Positions 17,957-28,844 of a stretch of DNA of 64,000 bases are shown in pieces (positions within the stretch are counted from its first letter, which is position 1; the number at the start of each line of letters is the position of its first letter). The notes under the pieces are model-generated. The model saw only the letters and a list, made by a program, of their open reading frames with translations, was not told where the DNA came from and did no database searches. This DNA is from Micromonospora sp. KC723 (GTDB lineage: Bacteria > Actinomycetota > Actinomycetes > Mycobacteriales > Micromonosporaceae), in the NCBI RefSeq assembly GCF_004348595.1, contig NZ_SMKD01000004.1, positions 33,696-97,695 on the forward strand, read 5' to 3'. The translations under genes and the position numbers were made by a program.

Positions 17957-20440
17957 TCAATCCGCTCCCAGGGATTCCACGATCGGGCGGGCGAGGGCGT
18001 GGCGGGCCGGCAGAACGGACGCGGCCATTGCGGCCAGCGCCGCGACCACGAGGACCAACCCGAGCCGCCCCCACGGCAGCACCAGCGTGAACTCGCCGCT
18101 GAGGCGGGCGACCACCGCCATCGCAGCCGCGCTGACGCCGATGCCGAGACCCACCCCAAGCGCTGCGCCGACCAGCGCCACCAGCACCGCCTCGACGGCG
18201 AGCATCGCCCGCATCCGGCCCCGGGTCAGCCCGACCGCGCGCAGCACGGCGTTCTCCCGGGTGCGCTCCACCACCGACAGGCTGAGCGTGTTGGCGACCC
18301 CGACCAGAGCGATGACCACGGCCAGGCCGAGCAGGGCGACGACGAACGCCAGCAGCAGGTCGACCGTGCCGGTGAGGGAGCTCTTGTACGCCGCCTGGTC
18401 CATAAGGTTCACCGTCGGGTACCGGGCCACCACCGACTCGACGGCCTCCCGGGCCCGCTGCAGGGGCACCCCGGCGGCCGGGTCGACCTCGGCGAGGAAG
18501 CCGCGCTCGGTCGGGAAGAGGCGGGCGAAGTCGGCGTCGGCCACGTCGACCACGTGCCCGGCCGGGACCGTGCTGCCGACCAGCGCGGGCCCGTCGTCGG
18601 CGACGACGGCGGCCACCGTGAACGGCCGCCCTGCCAGGGTGACGCTGTCGCCGACCGCCCAACCCCGCGCCCGGGCCAGCTCGCGGTGCACCAGCACCCG
18701 GCCCGGCCCCAACCGGTCGGCGTCGCCGGCGTCCACAGCGGTCAGGGTGCGCCCGACCAGCGCCGGGTGGGCGGCCCGCAGTTCGATCCCGTCGCTGATC
18801 CGGCTGCGCCGCTCGTGCACGACGCCCAGCTCGCCGCGGGCGGCCAACTCGTCGACGAGCGGCCGGGGCAGGTGCCCGCCCACGCCGACGACCAGGAAGT
18901 CGACGCCGATCCGCTTGTCCACGGCCCGCTCGATGCCGGCCTTGACGCTGCCCGCTCCGACCACGAACGCGGACACCAGGCCGATGCCGATGACCAGGGC
19001 GGTGGCGGTCGAGGCGATCCGGCGCGGGTTGCGCACGGCGTTGGCCACGGCCAGGCCGGCGGTCGCCCCGAACAGCCGGCGCGCCGGCGCGCCGAGCATC
19101 CGCACCAGCCCCGGCACCAGCACCGGCCCGAACAGCACGATGCCGAAGAACGCCAGCACCCCGCCGGCCGCGACCAGTGGCACCTGACCGACGGCCCCGG
19201 CCGACGCCAGCGCCGCCACCCCGGCGGCGAGCACCAGCCCGCCCACGGCCAGCCGGACCCGGCCGGCCCGGCGGGTGGGCTGCACCGCCGCGTCGGCGAG
19301 CGCGGCCACCGGCGCGACCCCGGTGCCCCGCCAGGCGGGCACGGCCGCGGAGCCCACGGTGAGCGCGGTGCCCAGCAGCAGGCAGAACAGCACGGTCGGC
19401 GCGGTGACCGCGATCCCGCCGCCGGACATCGGCACGTCGAACGCGGAAAGCAGGGCGTCCAGGCCGACGGCGAGGCCGGCGCCGGCCGCCACGCCGAGCG
19501 CCGAGGCGGCCAGCCCGGTCAACGCCGCCTCCAGCAGGGTCGCCCGCAACACCTGCCCCCGGGTCGCGCCGACCAGCCGCAGCAGCGCCGTGCGCCGGGT
19601 GCGCTGGGCGAGCACGATGGCGAAGGTGTTGGCGATGACGAACCCGGCCACCACCACAGCCACCGCCGCGAAGGTGAGCAGGAGCAGGTTGAACTGTCTC
19701 AGGTCGCGGACCGCCGCGTCGACGGCGGCGTCGAGGATCGCCTGCCGCCCCTTCACCGTCACGTCGCCGCCGACCACGGCCGCCACCCGCCTGGCCAGCT
19801 CCGCCGCCCGCACGCCCGGCGCGGCGGCCACCATGATCCGGCCGTAGCCCTCCTGCTGCGACACGGCCAGGGCGTCGGGCCCGGCCAGGCCGATGAACGC
19901 CCCACCGACATCCCGGGAGGTGCCAGCCACGTCGACCGTGCCGACCAGGGTGTACGGGCGGGCCTGCGCGCCGCTGCCACCCACGTTCACCGGCCCGCCG
20001 AGGACGAACCCCTCCTCGGCGACGGTCGGCGCGTCCAGGACTACCTCGCCGGGGCGCTGCGGCAGCCGCCCGGCCACCACGTCGTACGACTGTAGGGTGG
20101 CCTCGGTGGGGATCGCGGCGAGGACGGCGTACCCGAGGACGGGCCGGCCGTCGGAGCCGACGACCCCGGCGGTGCCGGTCAGCTCCCCGGCCGCCGCGCT
20201 CACCCCGTCCACCGCGCGCACCCGCTCCACAAGGGCGGGCGGAATCGGGCCCCGCCCGGCGTACACGGCGAGGTCGGTGTGCCGGTCGAAGACGCCGGCC
20301 CGGTCGTACGCGCCGCGCTTCATCCCGTCGGTGAGGGTCAGGGTGCCGGCGACGAACGCGACGCCGAGCACCACGGCCAACGCGGACAGCAGTAGCCGCA
20401 GCGCGTCGGCGCGCATGGTACGCAGGGTCAGGCGGATCAT
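17957..20440 (-). CDS. FtsX-like ABC transporter permease
   Basis: This is an 827-residue permease of the MacB/LolC type. The N-terminal membrane segment ([20 protein letters not shown]) is followed by a large extracytoplasmic domain of about 200 residues. The first FtsX domain with three segments ([20 protein letters not shown] onward) comes next, and the whole arrangement is repeated in the second half, ending with a second FtsX domain ([20 protein letters not shown]) and a final helix. Such permeases export lipids, peptides or lipoproteins, or transduce signals to sensor kinases. Its ATG overlaps the stop of the ATPase gene by 4 bp. It is last in a four-gene set with a kinase and regulator upstream. 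Confidence 0.92.
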   Translation of the reverse strand: MIRLTLRTMRADALRLLLSALAVVLGVAFVAGTLTLTDGMKRGAYDRAGVFDRHTDLAVYAGRGPIPPALVERVRAVDGVSAAAGELTGTAGVVGSDGRPVLGYAVLAAIPTEATLQSYDVVAGRLPQRPGEVVLDAPTVAEEGFVLGGPVNVGGSGAQARPYTLVGTVDVAGTSRDVGGAFIGLAGPDALAVSQQEGYGRIMVAAAPGVRAAELARRVAAVVGGDVTVKGRQAILDAAVDAAVRDLRQFNLLLLTFAAVAVVVAGFVIANTFAIVLAQRTRRTALLRLVGATRGQVLRATLLEAALTGLAASALGVAAGAGLAVGLDALLSAFDVPMSGGGIAVTAPTVLFCLLLGTALTVGSAAVPAWRGTGVAPVAALADAAVQPTRRAGRVRLAVGGLVLAAGVAALASAGAVGQVPLVAAGGVLAFFGIVLFGPVLVPGLVRMLGAPARRLFGATAGLAVANAVRNPRRIASTATALVIGIGLVSAFVVGAGSVKAGIERAVDKRIGVDFLVVGVGGHLPRPLVDELAARGELGVVHERRSRISDGIELRAAHPALVGRTLTAVDAGDADRLGPGRVLVHRELARARGWAVGDSVTLAGRPFTVAAVVADDGPALVGSTVPAGHVVDVADADFARLFPTERGFLAEVDPAAGVPLQRAREAVESVVARYPTVNLMDQAAYKSSLTGTVDLLLAFVVALLGLAVVIALVGVANTLSLSVVERTRENAVLRAVGLTRGRMRAMLAVEAVLVALVGAALGVGLGIGVSAAAMAVVARLSGEFTLVLPWGRLGLVLVVAALAAMAASVLPARHALARPIVESLGAD

Positions 20441-21225
20441 CGCCGGACCACCGTTCCCGCCCCGGCCGGGGCCGGGTCGAGGTGGGCGAGCGCGTCGAGG
20501 ACGGCCTCGGCGGTCGGCGCGGCCAACTCGCGGACCAGCCGGCCGTCGACGAGGAAGACCACCCGGTCGGCGTGGCTCGCGGCGAACGGGTCGTGGGTCA
20601 CCATCACCACGGTCTGTCCGAGGGTGTCGACGGCCTCGCGCAGCAGCCGCAGCACCTCCGCGCCCGAGCGGGAGTCAAGATTGCCGGTGGGTTCGTCGGC
20701 GAAGATCACCCACGGTCTGGTGATCAGGGCGCGGGCGACGGCGACCCGCTGCTGCTGGCCGCCGGAGAGCTCGGCGGGCCGGTGCCGCAGCCGGTCGGCC
20801 AGCCCGACGGCGGCGACCACCTGCCGCAACCAGCCCGGGTCGGGCCGGCGCCCGGCGATGGCCAGGGGCAACACGATGTTCTCCTCGGCCGTCAGCGCGG
20901 GCAGCAGGTTGAACTTCTGGAAGACGAAGCCGACGCGGTCGCGGCGCAGCAGGGTGAGCCGCCGGTCGTCGAGCCCGCCGACGTCGGCGTCGCCGATGCG
21001 CACCGCGCCGGCGGTGGGCCGGTCCAGGCCGGCGAGGCAGTGCATGAGAGTGGACTTGCCGGAGCCGGACGGGCCCATGATGGCGGTGAACCGGCCGGCG
21101 GCGAAGTCGAGGTCGACGCCGTCGAGGGCGACGACGCGGGACTGGCCGGCGCCGTACTCCTTGCGCAGGGTGCGGGCGGTGACCGCGACGCCGGCGGAGG
21201 GAAACGCGGGAGGTGGTACGGACAC
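20437..21225 (-). CDS. ABC transporter ATP-binding protein (MacB/LolD type)
   Basis: This 262-residue nucleotide-binding subunit is the partner of the FtsX permease. Walker A is GPSGSGKST, the Q-loop is [17 protein letters not shown], the ABC signature is [15 protein letters not shown], Walker B is [12 protein letters not shown], and the H-loop is VMVTHD. The [15 protein letters not shown] region is characteristic of the LolD/MacB/BceA class that works with FtsX-type permeases. The stop overlaps the permease start by 4 bp, implying translational coupling. A 147-bp gap separates it from the response-regulator gene upstream. Confidence 0.95.
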   Translation of the reverse strand: MSVPPPAFPSAGVAVTARTLRKEYGAGQSRVVALDGVDLDFAAGRFTAIMGPSGSGKSTLMHCLAGLDRPTAGAVRIGDADVGGLDDRRLTLLRRDRVGFVFQKFNLLPALTAEENIVLPLAIAGRRPDPGWLRQVVAAVGLADRLRHRPAELSGGQQQRVAVARALITRPWVIFADEPTGNLDSRSGAEVLRLLREAVDTLGQTVVMVTHDPFAASHADRVVFLVDGRLVRELAAPTAEAVLDALAHLDPAPAGAGTVVRR

Positions 21226-21372
21226 GTCGGTGCTCCCCCTGAAGGCGGTGGCTGGTACGCCCTCGACGCTATGGGCGGCGTCGACGCGCCGCGTCCGCCC
21301 GCGCGCTCGGTCCCCGTGCTCCCGCAGGTGTCCCGGCGGCGCCTGGCCGTACGACCCGGGTCGTACCCGCCG

Positions 21373-22038
21373 TCAGCCCCCGGGGGTGACCAGGCCGCTC
21401 TCGTACGCCAGGACCACGGCCTGCACCCGGTCGCGCAGTCGCAGCTTGGCCAGGATCCGCCCGACGTGCGTCTTCACGGTCGCCTCGGCGACGTGCACCC
21501 GGGCGGCGATCTCCGCGTTGGACAGGCCCTGCGCCACCAGCAGGAGGATCTCGCGCTCCCGCTCGGTGAGCTGTGCCAGCCGGGGGTCGGCGGCTGGGCC
21601 GGGGCCGAGCTGGCCGGCGAACCGGTCGAGCAGCCGGCGGGTGATCGACGGGGCCACCACGGAGTCACCCTCGGCGACCACCCGGATCGCGGCGAGCAGT
21701 TCCTCCGGTGGCACGTTCTTCAGCAGGAAGCCGCTCGCGCCGGCCTGGAGGGCGGCGAACGCGTCGGCCTCGGTGTCGAATGTGGTGAGCACCAGCACCC
21801 GGGGCCGCCCGCCGGGCCGGTCGGCGCAGATCCGCCGGGTGGCCTCCACCCCGTCCATGGTCGGCATCCGGATGTCCATCACCACCACGTCGGCCTCGAC
21901 GCGGTCGAGCAGCCGCAGCGCGTCGGCACCGTCGATGGCCTCGCCGACCACGGTCAGGTCAGGCTGGGAGCCCAGCACCATCCGGAACCCCGCGCGCACC
22001 AGCGCCTGGTCGTCCACGATCACCACGCGGACCGTCAT
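21373..22038 (-). CDS. NarL/FixJ-type response regulator
   Basis: This is a 221-residue two-component regulator. The receiver domain starts [20 protein letters not shown], has its phospho-acceptor Asp in [13 protein letters not shown] and its Lys in [12 protein letters not shown]. The LuxR-type HTH reads [20 protein letters not shown], then [21 protein letters not shown] place the start at 22038, which overlaps the kinase stop by 4 bp, rather than at an upstream in-frame codon at 22092. It presumably controls the downstream ABC genes, as in many actinobacterial kinase-regulator-ABC sets. Confidence 0.94.
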   Translation of the reverse strand: MTVRVVIVDDQALVRAGFRMVLGSQPDLTVVGEAIDGADALRLLDRVEADVVVMDIRMPTMDGVEATRRICADRPGGRPRVLVLTTFDTEADAFAALQAGASGFLLKNVPPEELLAAIRVVAEGDSVVAPSITRRLLDRFAGQLGPGPAADPRLAQLTEREREILLLVAQGLSNAEIAARVHVAEATVKTHVGRILAKLRLRDRVQAVVLAYESGLVTPGG

Positions 22039-23255
22039 GCCATCACCTCCGTCGCCGGTGACGGTAGCGGCAGTCGCGCCTCGACCTGCCACCCCCCGGC
22101 CGTCCTCGGGCCGACGGTGAGGCTGCCGTCGTACACCGTCACCCGCTCGCGCATGCCGATCAGGCCGTGGCCGCTGGACGGCGCGGGGCGGACCACCGGC
22201 CGGCCGTGCCCGTCGTCGGCGGCCCGGACCACGACGGCGTCGGCGGTGTGGGCGAGACTCAGCGCGACGGTCGCGCCGACCCCGGCGTGCTTGAGGGCGT
22301 TCGTCAGCGCCTCCTGCACCACCCGGTACACGGTCAGCTCCAGCCCCGGCGGCAGGGCCGGCGGCTCGCCGGTGACCGTCGCGTCGATGCGCAGCCCGGC
22401 GGCGCGGAACCGGTCCAGCAGCTCGGGCAGCTCCACCAGCGCGGGCCGCCGGTGCGCCGGCTCAGCCGACAGCCCCGCGGGCCCCGCCCCGTCCAGCCCG
22501 GCCGCCGGTTCGGGGGCGCTCGTCTCCCGCAGCACCCCCACCAGTCGGCGCATCTCCTCCAGCGCCTGCCGGCCGGTGTCGGCGACCACCCGCACCGCCT
22601 CCCGAGCGATCTGCGGATCCCGGTCGAACAGGTAACGGGCCCCGTCGGCCTGCACGATCATCACGGCCATGCTGTGCGCCACCACGTCGTGCAGTTCACG
22701 GGCGATGCGAGTGCGTTCCTCGGCCACCGCCGCGCGGGACTCGGCCTCCCGCTCCCGTTCCAGGGTCGCGGCGCGTTCCTCCAGGCTGAACACGTAGAGC
22801 CGGCGGGTGCGCACGTTCAGCCCCATCAGCCAGACCGCGCCGGTGACCAGCGCGAACCAGATCGCCGAGGCCCACCAGGCCACGGCGTTCTCGACCTGGA
22901 GCGCGGCCAGCACCACTCCGACGGCGGCGACGACACCGGCGACGATGCCGTCGCGCAGCCGGTCGGCGTACTTCACCACGCTGTACAGGGCGATCAGCAC
23001 GGCCACGTCGAAAGCCAACGGTCCCCAGCCGGCGGCCACCTGGACTCCGGCGAGCACGGCGACCACCGCCGTCACCGCCGAGGGGTGGGTGCGCCGGAAC
23101 AGCAGAGTCGCGGCCATCGCCGCACCGACGCCGGTGGCCCACCAGCCGCCGGGCGGTTTGAGTGCCCCGGACAGGCCGACCAGCACCACGAAGCCGGAGA
23201 CCGCCACGTCGAAGGCCACGCTGCGCAGCGGCCGGCCGAACAGGATCTGCCTCAC
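22035..23255 (-). CDS. HisKA_3 sensor histidine kinase
   Basis: This 406-residue NarL-family kinase has five to six hydrophobic segments in the first ~150 residues and little extracytoplasmic sequence, so it is an intramembrane-type sensor. A short coiled linker ([20 protein letters not shown]) leads to the phospho-acceptor box [20 protein letters not shown]. The HATPase_c domain has the N-box [16 protein letters not shown] and the G-box [12 protein letters not shown]. It is first in a minus-strand set of kinase, regulator, ABC ATPase and FtsX permease, so it may sense the substrate or state of that transporter. Confidence 0.93.
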   Translation of the reverse strand: MRQILFGRPLRSVAFDVAVSGFVVLVGLSGALKPPGGWWATGVGAAMAATLLFRRTHPSAVTAVVAVLAGVQVAAGWGPLAFDVAVLIALYSVVKYADRLRDGIVAGVVAAVGVVLAALQVENAVAWWASAIWFALVTGAVWLMGLNVRTRRLYVFSLEERAATLEREREAESRAAVAEERTRIARELHDVVAHSMAVMIVQADGARYLFDRDPQIAREAVRVVADTGRQALEEMRRLVGVLRETSAPEPAAGLDGAGPAGLSAEPAHRRPALVELPELLDRFRAAGLRIDATVTGEPPALPPGLELTVYRVVQEALTNALKHAGVGATVALSLAHTADAVVVRAADDGHGRPVVRPAPSSGHGLIGMRERVTVYDGSLTVGPRTAGGWQVEARLPLPSPATEVMA

Positions 23256-23537
23256 GGCCCCCCAGCGTACGGGGCGGCGGCGATCGCGCGGGCGTGGCGG
23301 CGGTCAGATGTACAGGAGTCGCGTCCACCGTCGTTTGATACCTCCCGGCGCCTGATTCTCATATTCACGTTCCGCCGCATCCGGGAATTGCTACCTCCCC
23401 GGCAAATGCGGACGCCCCTTGAGCAATCGACAGTCTCGGCTGTTTCATTTACGGCGGCCTCTGCCATACAGTGGTCGAGCCGGGTCACCGGAACAATTCT
23501 CCGCCATTCGACCCACCATCCGTCGAAAGGAATCAGC

Positions 23538-24569
23538 ATGGAAATCGCGCTGACACGTCCACGCCCGCGGCGTACGGCCCGTCTGCTGTTCGGCGCCCTG
23601 ATGACCGCCGCGCTGGCGTTCTCCGTTGGCGGCACCGCCACAGCGGCGATCGACAAGGGCGGCATGACCGTGAACGCCCGCACCGACGTCTACATCAAGG
23701 ACATCCCGTCGGACACGGGGTACGAACCGCACGGTGCCATCTACTCGTCGTTCTTCAACAGCCCGGACATCAAGATCTGCCCCACCGCGATCGAGTGCGC
23801 CTCGCACACGAACCCGGTCGTCGGGTCGACGAGCTACATTTTCGTGAACCTGCGGAACAATGGCCCGTACGGTTCCGGAATCAGCAACGGGACGCTGAGG
23901 GCGTACTACACCACCTCCGGTGGCGGCGCGAACTGGCCGATCCACTGGACGCCGATCGGCTCGAAGAGCCTGCCGGTCGCGCCCGGGGTCACCACGACGT
24001 CGATCGCGTGGCCGAACGTGCCCTCCCTCGGGCACTTCTGCCTGCTGCTGCGCTGGGAGTCGGCGACCGACCCGATGCTGTTCGAGGGCACCTCGACCTC
24101 CATCAACACGCAGTACAACAACAACATCGCCTGGAAGAACGCCGACACCGTCTCGGCGGTCGGCGGCGTGGTCAGCGACCGGCCGTTCGCTCTGGCGAAC
24201 GCCCTGGCCGAGCCGGCCCCGTTCGATCTCGCGTTCCGGCCGCTCGGCGAGCCGGTCCCGGGGGCCAAGATCGTCGCCGACCTCGGGCCGGAACTGTTCG
24301 AGCGCTGGCGGGCCGCCGGTGGGCAGGGTGAGGGCATCCAGGTGGTCGGCAGGACCTCCGTGCAGGTCATCGACCCGTACAGGGCGCAGATCAAGGGCCT
24401 GCTGATCAAGCCGGAGGAGCGGCCCGTGGTGAAGCTGAGCTTCGCCACCGGCGAGACGCTGCAGAAGGCGTACACCCTCCGGGTCGTCCAGGTCGGCCCG
24501 GCACGCAAGCTCGGGGAGAGCTACGACGTCGGCGGGGTGGATTACACCTTCGTGCCGGGTCGGGGCTGA
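23538..24569 (+). CDS. Secreted protein of unknown function
   Basis: This is a 343-residue exported protein. The signal peptide is MEIALTRPRPRRTARLLFGA, a hydrophobic stretch, then TATA-AIDKGG. The mature part has no domain I can name with certainty. Residues 45-230 (VYIKDIPSDTGYEPHGAIYS, then YIFVNLRNNGPYGSGISNGT, then GHFCLLLRWESATDP) look like a CARDB/APHP-type immunoglobulin-like fold of the kind seen in secreted bacterial proteins. The last 110 residues may form a second beta-sandwich domain. It contains two close Cys in ICPTAIECAS and one in HFCLLL. AAAGGA lies 8 bp before the ATG. A hairpin ends the transcript. Confidence 0.75.
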   Translation: MEIALTRPRPRRTARLLFGALMTAALAFSVGGTATAAIDKGGMTVNARTDVYIKDIPSDTGYEPHGAIYSSFFNSPDIKICPTAIECASHTNPVVGSTSYIFVNLRNNGPYGSGISNGTLRAYYTTSGGGANWPIHWTPIGSKSLPVAPGVTTTSIAWPNVPSLGHFCLLLRWESATDPMLFEGTSTSINTQYNNNIAWKNADTVSAVGGVVSDRPFALANALAEPAPFDLAFRPLGEPVPGAKIVADLGPELFERWRAAGGQGEGIQVVGRTSVQVIDPYRAQIKGLLIKPEERPVVKLSFATGETLQKAYTLRVVQVGPARKLGESYDVGGVDYTFVPGRG

Positions 24570-24581
24570 TCGAGGGGGACG

Positions 24582-24622
24582 GTGGGCCGGATGCCGGGAT
24601 CACCCCGGTCGCCGGCCCACCG
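24582..24622. terminator. Nested hairpin after the secreted-protein gene
   Basis: GGTGGGCCGG (24582-24591) pairs with CCGGCCCACC (24613-24622). The region between contains a second perfect stem, CCGGG/CCCGG. The structure begins 12 bp past the stop codon of the secreted-protein gene, so it is a likely terminator. Confidence 0.7.
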
Positions 24623-25029
24623 GCACGACGCGCTGACCGCCGCCGCCACGGGATCGCGGCGGCGGTCAGCCGCGCCCGGGGTGGGGAGCCGGGGCGTAGA
24701 ACACCGACCAGCGGGTGTGGCCCTGCCGGACGTCGTTGGAGGGTCCAGCGGCTCCGCCTCCCGCAGCGCGGCGCTGCCGCAGGCCGCCACGATCGCGGTC
24801 ACCATGGCGCTGCTCCGGGCCGACCACCGACGGCGGGGGCGTCGCGGGCAGAGGCTACGCCGACTTGCCCTCGATCGCCTCGGGGTGAGGGCGGGACGGC
24901 CGCCGGATGGGCCTGTCAGCGTGCCGGTAGGCACGGGTGCTTCCGCCCCGCCTCGCGTCATCGATGCCCTCACGGTCGCTCCGTCCGGCCGAATCGTACG
25001 CGCTGGCGACCGCCTCCCAGAAGCATCGA
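24623..25029. other. No gene recognised
   Basis: This 407-bp stretch lies between a terminator and a transposase relic. Both strands have open but compositionally shadow-like frames. I see no conserved motif. Confidence 0.35.
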
Positions 25030-25185
25030 CCGATGGAGAACCGTACACCTACGCGATGTTCGGGCAGCTTCTCGTCATCGCGGACAGTGCGGCAGCAGCG
25101 GTTGATCCAGGCGACGTTCGTGCTGCCATCCAACGTCTGGGGAGGGGCTGGAAGCCGACTTGCCGGGACGCCGCACGGATTTGAT
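25030..25185 (-). pseudogene. Remnant of an IS5-family transposase C-terminus
   Basis: On the minus strand, FQPLPRRWMAART in one frame and VAWINRCCRTVRDDEKLPEH in the next match the conserved end of IS5-type (IS427/IS1031-like) transposases: [30 protein letters not shown]. The two parts are separated by one frameshift, and nothing upstream resembles the rest of the enzyme. No terminal repeats were found. Confidence 0.7.
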
Positions 25186-25253
25186 CGGGAGGTGTGGTCG
25201 TCGCCCGGCGCGGTGCTGGGCGCCAGCCGTGCTCCGGGCGGACGCTGAGCGTG

Positions 25254-27467
25254 TTACCGACTGGTGGCGAGGCGGTGGTCGAGGGCGGTGTGGCGGCGGC
25301 CGGCGCTGACGGTGCGTACGGCGGCGTTGAGGGCGCGGCGGGAGCCGACGAGGACGACGAGTTGTTTGGCGCGGGTGACGGCGGTGTAGAGCAGGTTGCG
25401 TTGCAGCATCATCCAGGCGCTGGTGGTCAGGGGGATGACGACGGCGGGGTATTCGGAGCCTTGGGAGCGGTGGATGGTCATGGCGTAGGCGTGGGCGAGT
25501 TCGTCGAGTTCGTCGAAGTCGTAGTCGATGGTCTCGTCCTCGTCGGTGCGTACCGTCAGGGTCTGCTCTTCGGTCGAGAGGTGGGTGACGATGCCGAGGG
25601 TTCCGTTGAAGACGCCTGCCTGGCCCTTGTCGTAGTTGTTGCGGATCTGGGTGACCTTGTCGCCGACGCGGAACACCCGCCCGCCCATCCGCCGCTCGGG
25701 CTGCCCCTCGCGATGTGGGGTGAGCTTCTGCTGCAGCAGGCCGTTGAGGGCGCCGGCGCCGGCGGGACCGCGGTGCATGGGAGTGAGGACCTGCACGTCC
25801 CGACGGGGGTCGAGGCCGAAGCGGGCGGGGATGCGAGTACAGGCGACGTCGACGGTGAGGGCGGCGCTGGCGTCGGTGTCGTCACAGGCGAACAGGAAGA
25901 AGTCCGGCAGGCCCTGCAGGACGGGTGGCCGGCCGGCGTTGATGCGGTGGGCGTTGGTGACCACGCCGGACTAGGTGGCTTGGCGGAAGATCTGGGTCAG
26001 CCGTACCCGGGGGATGGTGGGGGCGGTGAGCAGGTCCCGCAGGACCTCGCCGGCGCCGACGGAGGGAAGTTGGTCGACGTCGCCGACGAGGAGCAGGTGC
26101 GCGCCGGGTGGGACGGCTTTGACGAGCTTGTTGGCGAGGATGAGGTCGAGCATGGAGGCCTCGTCGACGACGAGCAGGTCGACGTCGAGGGGGTTGTCCC
26201 GGTCGTAGGAGGCGTCCCCGCCGGGGCGTAGCTGCAGCAGCCGGTGCACGGTGGCGGCGGGGTGACCGGTGAGCTCGGACAGGCGTTTGGCGGCACGTCC
26301 GGTCGGGGCGACGAGGGTGACCTTGGCTTTCTTGGCGGCGGCGAGTTCGACGATGGAGCGGACGGTGAAACTCTTGCCGCAGCCCGGTCCGCCGGTGAGC
26401 ACCGCGACCTTCGAGGTCAACGCGAGTCGGACGGCCTGTTCCTGCTCGGGGGCGAGGTCGTTGCCGGTGCGCGCCCTCAACCAGGTGAGGGCCTTGGTCC
26501 AGTCGACGCCCGCGAAGTGGGGTAGCCGGTCGGCGCGGCCGTTCAGCAGCCGCGTCAGCGAGGAGGCGAGGGACTGCTCGGCGCGGTGCATCGGCACCAG
26601 GTACACCGCCTGCACCGGCTCTCCGCCGCTGCCCGGGAGGGTTTCGCGCACGACGCCCTCGTCGGCGACCAGGTCGTCCAGGCAACGGCTGACGAGGTCG
26701 GCGGGCACGTCGAGGATCTTCGTGGCGTCGGCGACCAGCTCCGGCTCGGGTAAATAGCAGTGGCCGTTGTCGGTGGCCTCGGAGAGCGTGTACTGCAGGC
26801 CGGCCATGACCCGCTGCGGGCTGTCGTGCGGGATCCCCACCGACCGGGCGACAGTGTCGGCGGTCTTGAACCCGATACCCCACACGTCGGCGGCCAGCCG
26901 GTACGGCTCCTTCGTCACCACATCGGTGGACGCGTCGCCGTACTGCTTGTAGATCCGTACCGCCAGGGACGTCGAGACGCCGACGCCCTGCAGGAAGACC
27001 ATCACCTCCTTGATGGCCTTCTGTTCCTCCCACGCCGCCGTGATCTTCGCGGTGCGTTTCGGTCCCAAACCGGGCACCTCGACCAGCCGTGCCGGCTCTT
27101 CCTCGATGATTCTCAGGGTGTCCAGGCCGAAGTGCGCGACGATCCGTTCGGCGAACACCGGCCCGATGCCCTTGACCAGTCCTGAACCGAGGTAGCGCTG
27201 GATGCCCTGGATCGTCGCCGGCAACACGGTGGTGTAGGAGTCGACCTCGAACTGCCGGCCGTACTTCGGATGCGACGACCACCGGCCGCGCAGCCGCAGG
27301 CTCTCCCCCGGCTGCGCGCCCAACAACGCACCCACCACCGTCAGCAGGTCGTTGCTGCGGTCGGTGGCGACGCGGGCGACGGTGTAGCCGGTCTCCTCGT
27401 TGACATAGGTCAGCCGCTCGAGCACCGCGTCCAGGGTGGCCTGCGACAGACGGGACGAAGCGGTCAC
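25254..27467 (-). pseudogene. recD2: recD2-type helicase gene interrupted by an in-frame amber codon
   Basis: This is an SF1B 5'-3' DNA helicase of the RecD2 family. Residues 1-330 are the N-terminal OB and helix-hairpin-helix region (for example GSGLVKGIGPVFAERIVAHF and VEVPGLGPKRTAKI). The helicase core has Walker A GGPGCGKSFT, Walker B LLVVDEASM and LVGDVDQLPSVGAGE. At 25971-25973 the frame reads IFRQAT, TAG, SGVVTNAHRINAGRPP: homology continues in the same frame through TIHRSQGSEYPAVVIPL and YTAVTRAKQLVVLVG to the stop at 25254. The nonsense codon therefore falls just before the NAHR motif. A 236-codon remainder could in principle start at the GTG at 25964, but neither half alone would be an active helicase. 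The GTG at 27467 is preferred over a start at 27761. Confidence 0.85.
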
Positions 27468-27695
27468 GCAGCCATCCTGCCGTATTCCGGGGCCGGACAA
27501 GCAGCCGTGTCCTGGCCCGGCCCCAACGCCAAAGGCTTCCTTCCGTCGCGCCTGGCCGGTCCAATGGGTTGCCTGCCGCAGTGGTCCTCGCCGAGTGAGC
27601 CGCAAGTGGCCCATTTCGTGGCACCGGCCGATCGCAGCATGGACAGGTGCCACCCGCGGCTCCACACGCGCGGCACCTGTCGAGAGGAGAGCATC

Positions 27696-28610
27696 ATGCG
27701 CCGATCGCTTCCGGTGCTTCTGTCCGCCGTACTGTCCACCTTGGCCGTAGTGGGTCTGCACTCATCCGCCGCGATGGCCAGGCCCGCCGCGGCCCAGGCG
27801 TCCCCCGGGCAAACCGCCGCGGCCACGTCCGGGACGGTGGCGCACACGTGGTTCACCGGCACGCTGGCCGCCGGCGCAACGAGGAACGCTGTCTGGCGGA
27901 ACGTCCTGACCGACCACGCCTACCACGTCAGCCTCTCACCGGTCGGTGCGGGCACCTCCAACGCCTGCCGTTTCCAGGTCACCCGCGTCTGGAACGAGCA
28001 GCGTCCGGAGGGAAACAAAGACTTCTGGTACACCATCCAGAACATCGGCTCCATCGCCTGCGCGGCGAACGTCATTGTGTACCGGATCCCTGGCGAGATC
28101 GTCAGGTCGACCGGCGGCATCGCGCCCGGCGCGACGAAGCAGTTCGCGGAGATCGCCATTGACGACTGGAAGATCTACCGGCTGGGCCTGTTGCCCTCCG
28201 GGTCCACGAGTAGCGACCCGTGCAAGCTCGAAGTCACTCGCGTCCGGTACACGCACCGCTTCCAGGGCGATGTCGCGACGGTCTTCGACCTGGCCTACGA
28301 GGTGAAGAATGTCGGCAGCATCACCTGCCAGGGTGACGTCGTGCTCGGCTCGACTCCGATCGAACACTCCTGGTCGATCGGCGCACTCGCCCCCAACTGG
28401 CAGCGTACCGAACACTGGAACAACGCTCCCGCGGCGACCGCGTTCGTGCCGGGGGTGCAGCCGAGCCTCGGCTGCGAGCTGGAGCTGACGGGTTCCCACG
28501 ACGTCCAGGTGATCAACAGCAACGGCACCGTCGAACGGGAGGTCCACCTCACCGCCAAGAACGTCGACACGAAGACGTGCGACGGGAACTACACCCTCGC
28601 GTCCATCTGA
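27696..28610 (+). CDS. Secreted protein with three Cys-containing internal repeats, unknown function
   Basis: This 304-residue exported protein has the signal peptide MRRSLPVLLSAVLSTLAVVG, ending near AMARPAAAQA, and a GAGAGGAGAG ribosome-binding site. The mature part holds three related segments of about 85 residues. Each has an opening Cys, a beta-rich run and a closing Cys: ACRFQVTRVWNEQRPEG...NIGSIACAANV, PCKLEVTRVRYTHRFQG...NVGSITCQGDV, and GCELELTGSHDVQVINS...NVDTKTCDGNY. The pattern suggests immunoglobulin-like modules, each closed by a disulfide. I know no family for it. It is a single-gene unit ended by a hairpin. Confidence 0.75.
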   Translation: MRRSLPVLLSAVLSTLAVVGLHSSAAMARPAAAQASPGQTAAATSGTVAHTWFTGTLAAGATRNAVWRNVLTDHAYHVSLSPVGAGTSNACRFQVTRVWNEQRPEGNKDFWYTIQNIGSIACAANVIVYRIPGEIVRSTGGIAPGATKQFAEIAIDDWKIYRLGLLPSGSTSSDPCKLEVTRVRYTHRFQGDVATVFDLAYEVKNVGSITCQGDVVLGSTPIEHSWSIGALAPNWQRTEHWNNAPAATAFVPGVQPSLGCELELTGSHDVQVINSNGTVEREVHLTAKNVDTKTCDGNYTLASI

Positions 28611-28624
28611 ACACGACCCGTTAC

Positions 28625-28652
28625 GGTGGCCCGGCGACCTCGCCGGGCCACC
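28625..28652. terminator. 12-bp hairpin with tetraloop after the repeat protein gene
   Basis: GGTGGCCCGGCG-ACCT-CGCCGGGCCACC is a perfect 12-bp stem with a 4-nt loop, 14 bp after the stop of the secreted repeat protein. It is a strong candidate terminator without a U-tract. Confidence 0.75.
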
Positions 28653-28844
28653 GCCCGTGGCACGCCGACGTCCGACAACCGACCCGACCATCGGGACTGT
28701 CCTCACACGATGTGGGCGGCAGCGCGGTCGCTAGGTTCCGCCAGGGCTACCGCCCACTGCTGGCCAAGCACACCACGTGGAAACCCGCCCGGCCGGCACG
28801 CGGCCCCGCGCCCCGAGGGCCGAGGGGCGGGGCGTCCCGACGGT

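Noticed and set aside
17396..20095. Long plus-strand open frame opposite the FtsX permease gene
   Set aside because: It is rich in Arg, Gly, His and Pro without any motif, has no ribosome-binding site, and lies antisense to a clear permease gene; it is a GC-codon shadow.
22167..23537. Long N-terminal extension of the secreted-protein gene at 23538
   Set aside because: The extension is antisense to the histidine kinase; a strong RBS, ATG and signal peptide at 23538 fix the true start.
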